Assembly (NCBI GenBank): GCA_015490055.1
Contig: WFYP01000210.1
Span: 1-7,243, forward strand
Reading direction: 5' to 3'
Origin: Nitratifractor sp.
GTDB lineage: Bacteria > Campylobacterota > Campylobacteria > Campylobacterales > Sulfurovaceae
DNA length: 7,243 nt
The position numbers and the translations under genes were made by a program. The notes under the pieces are model-generated. The model searched no databases. It was not told the DNA's origin and saw only the letters and a list, made by a program, of their open reading frames with translations. Positions 5,705 to 7,243 of the stretch are shown in pieces (position 1 is the first letter of the stretch; each line of letters opens with the position of its first letter).

Positions 5705-6447
5705 AATGTTCTCTCCTTAAGTTTGCTACTTCCGATATTACAAGAGAATGCTTTTAGTGTAACAGTTCCTAAATCTTTATTGTTTGTACTTGTTAATTTT
5801 ATTTGTATAGCTTTTATATTTGTAGATTTATTAGTGATTTTTGCAGGATTAAAAGGGTCATTAAAAGTTATAGAATTACCTTTATACATTGGGGGAAAAT
5901 TTGTAGGATTATCATCTATATAATATACAGTTGTATTCATATCGATAGATGTATCTTTATAATCACCATTTATTATACTTGTATTATTAAAATCTTGTAA
6001 TTTAGATGTTGCACCATTATAATCATCTACATCATCCATTTCACCAGCATCATTAATATCAATACCTAATTTTGTTGCTGGTGTTGCAGTAAGTTTTTTT
6101 CCATTTATATTTACTGCAAATCTTCTTGGCGAAGATTTCGGAGAGCCTAATCTTCTTGATATAGAATAACTCATACCACCCATAGTGATATTAGCATCAA
6201 TTAAGCTTGGATTTGATTGTTTAACCACTAATACAGGGTTGTTATATTTAGGGTTAGTTGCGTTTTCATCCCAAAATAGAGACATTATCATATTTATTTG
6301 TGAAGCAGCAGAAGAGATTGACTCTTGTGTTACTACTTGGTTAGATGCTTTGCTTGTTTGTTGCATTAAATTTGGAACTGATAAGAGTGTAATTGCAATA
6401 ACTACTATTGCAAATATCAACTCTATTAAAGCTATACCTTTTCTCAT
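5701..6447 (-). CDS. Minor pseudopilin, GspI/PilV/MshD-like
   Basis: A 248-residue prepilin. The leader MRKG is cut before IALIELIFAIVVIAITLLSVP, with Glu5 present. Then come a helix with ESISSAASQINMIMSLFWDENATN (42-65), whose WDE element is typical of PilV/MshD-type minor pilins, and the DDVDDYNG motif (138-145), which I associate with MshD-like proteins. The C-terminus includes VTLKAFSCNIGSS (229-241), similar to the conserved ending of this group. A single cysteine is present at 236. It is about twice the length of GspI, favouring PilV/MshD. AAAGGAA (6452-6458) gives a good ribosome site; the gap to the previous stop is 9 bases. It likely joins the J-like and K-like proteins in the tip complex. 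Confidence 0.85.
   Translation of the reverse strand: MRKGIALIELIFAIVVIAITLLSVPNLMQQTSKASNQVVTQESISSAASQINMIMSLFWDENATNPKYNNPVLVVKQSNPSLIDANITMGGMSYSISRRLGSPKSSPRRFAVNINGKKLTATPATKLGIDINDAGEMDDVDDYNGATSKLQDFNNTSIINGDYKDTSIDMNTTVYYIDDNPTNFPPMYKGNSITFNDPFNPAKITNKSTNIKAIQIKLTSTNNKDLGTVTLKAFSCNIGSSKLKERTF
5713..5718 (-). promoter_or_regulatory. Shine-Dalgarno for a TTG start
   Basis: Perfect AAGGAG, 8 bases before the TTG at 5702-5704, inside the end of the preceding pseudopilin gene. It settles the non-ATG start of the PilW/MshO-like gene. Confidence 0.8.
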
Positions 6448-6456
6448 ATTATTCCT

Positions 6457-7243
6457 TTACCAATCTACTTTATTAGTTTTTCTACCACTACTTTGATTTA
6501 CATCTATAGCATTACCAGTTTGACCTTCTCCTGACCATGCTGAAGTAGGATTAACAAATGTTACTCCTTCTAAAGAGGTAGGAGCTACATCTTGAGACTG
6601 ATTAAATAGTAGATATGGATATTTATCTTTCATTGTTTGTGTTGGTATTATATGTACTGTAAATGGTCTAGGTACCCCTGATACAGCACTAACAGTTAAG
6701 TTTTTATTAATACCTTTAGTAAAACTATTTATATCTGTTATATTAATAGTTGCTTTAGATGTATCATCAGAATTAATAAGAATATCTCCTTCTCCATTGG
6801 TAGCATTATGTAAAGTATTTGTCCACCAATCATATTCATTTGTAATTGCATTATTGGTATCAATACCATAATTACTACAAATATCTAACTTTTCATTACA
6901 AAATAGTGCAATCATCATTGGTGTTTTTACACTATTGCCTGTAATATCATCATAAAAATCGCTTTGCGGTTTTGCTTTTGCATAGTAAACAGTTTTGTTT
7001 GTATCTAATTTGTTAAAGCCTTTTGGAATATGATTATTTATTAAATCTACACTGCTACTATCTAAGATACTATTAGCTTTAAAATCTCCTAAATGTAATT
7101 TAAATGGATTAACAGGATTATTATATGTTCTATTAAAATTAAAGTATCCTACAAACTTTGCTTTGCCAGCTGTTAAATTACTATCTACAAAGTATTTTTT
7201 ATTAAAAGTTATATTTAAATCATTATTAGATGTACTATTTATA
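6457..7243 (-). CDS. Large exported or surface protein, C-terminal part (partial, 5' end outside)
   Basis: The frame is open from the right edge of the window to TAA at 6457-6459, giving 261 residues with no internal stop; the ATGs at 6913-6918 are internal, not a start. The sequence is rich in Asn, Thr, Ser and Asp and lacks obvious membrane segments, like a secreted beta-sandwich protein. Notable parts are TPMMIALFCNEKLDIC (two cysteines, likely a disulfide), NEYDWWTN, the NGEGDILI strand, GVPRPFTVHI, and a C-terminus ending Gly-Arg-Lys-Thr-Asn-Lys-Val-Asp-Trp. I do not recognise a named domain with certainty; its place just before minor pseudopilins suggests an MshQ-like or PilY1-like partner, or a secreted substrate. 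No HMM was run. It is nine bases from the next gene, so it is in the same operon. Confidence 0.75.
   Translation of the reverse strand, partial: INSTSNNDLNITFNKKYFVDSNLTAGKAKFVGYFNFNRTYNNPVNPFKLHLGDFKANSILDSSSVDLINNHIPKGFNKLDTNKTVYYAKAKPQSDFYDDITGNSVKTPMMIALFCNEKLDICSNYGIDTNNAITNEYDWWTNTLHNATNGEGDILINSDDTSKATINITDINSFTKGINKNLTVSAVSGVPRPFTVHIIPTQTMKDKYPYLLFNQSQDVAPTSLEGVTFVNPTSAWSGEGQTGNAIDVNQSSGRKTNKVDW

Noticed and set aside
5723..6496. Several plus-strand frames of 65-103 residues across the pseudopilin genes, with hydrophobic stretches
   Set aside because: Antisense to well-supported pilin genes; the hydrophobicity comes from reverse-reading A/T-rich codons, and family motifs are absent.

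Overview
The window is AT-rich, densely packed bacterial DNA with strong A/T third-position codon bias. The genes look like those of a Campylobacterota (Epsilonproteobacteria) member, perhaps of the Sulfurimonas/Sulfurovum type. The reasons are the proS tail next to fxsA, a DsbC/G-like oxidoreductase and hemC, the -10-only promoter style, and the pseudopilin cluster. This assignment is by recognition only; no search was run.

Left half, plus strand (1-3655): the last 25 codons of a probable prolyl-tRNA synthetase, then fxsA (inner-membrane protein), a secreted DsbC/DsbG-like thiol-disulfide protein, hemC (haem biosynthesis), a small unknown lipoprotein, yebC (TACO1/YebC family) and a small ribbon-helix-helix protein. 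Genes abut or overlap up to the lipoprotein, so this is probably one transcript. yebC has its own -10 box and a strong Shine-Dalgarno sequence, and the ribbon-helix-helix gene follows it by 10 bases.

Right half, minus strand (3652-7243, transcribed right to left): the C-terminal 261 residues of a large Asn/Thr-rich, probably exported protein, then four pseudopilin genes joined by 4-base stop/start overlaps or a 9-base gap. In transcription order they are I/PilV/MshD-like, J/PilW/MshO-like, K/PilX/MshP-like (no Glu5) and H/FimT/MshC-like. This is the full set of minor pseudopilins that caps and primes a type II secretion pseudopilus or type IV pilus. The D-O-P order and a large partner gene recall the MSHA locus (mshD-mshO-mshP-mshQ), but here the large gene comes first and the H-like gene last.

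The two halves converge on a shared TTAA, with both stop codons inside four bases and no visible terminator. The most interesting points are the minor-pseudopilin operon with its large upstream partner, a textbook EF-hand-type calcium loop inside the H-like pseudopilin, the 62-base overprinting of fxsA and the dsb signal peptide, and an orphan ribbon-helix-helix protein with no toxin beside it. There is no gene-free stretch over 300 bases, and I see no tRNA, rRNA, CRISPR array or insertion sequence.
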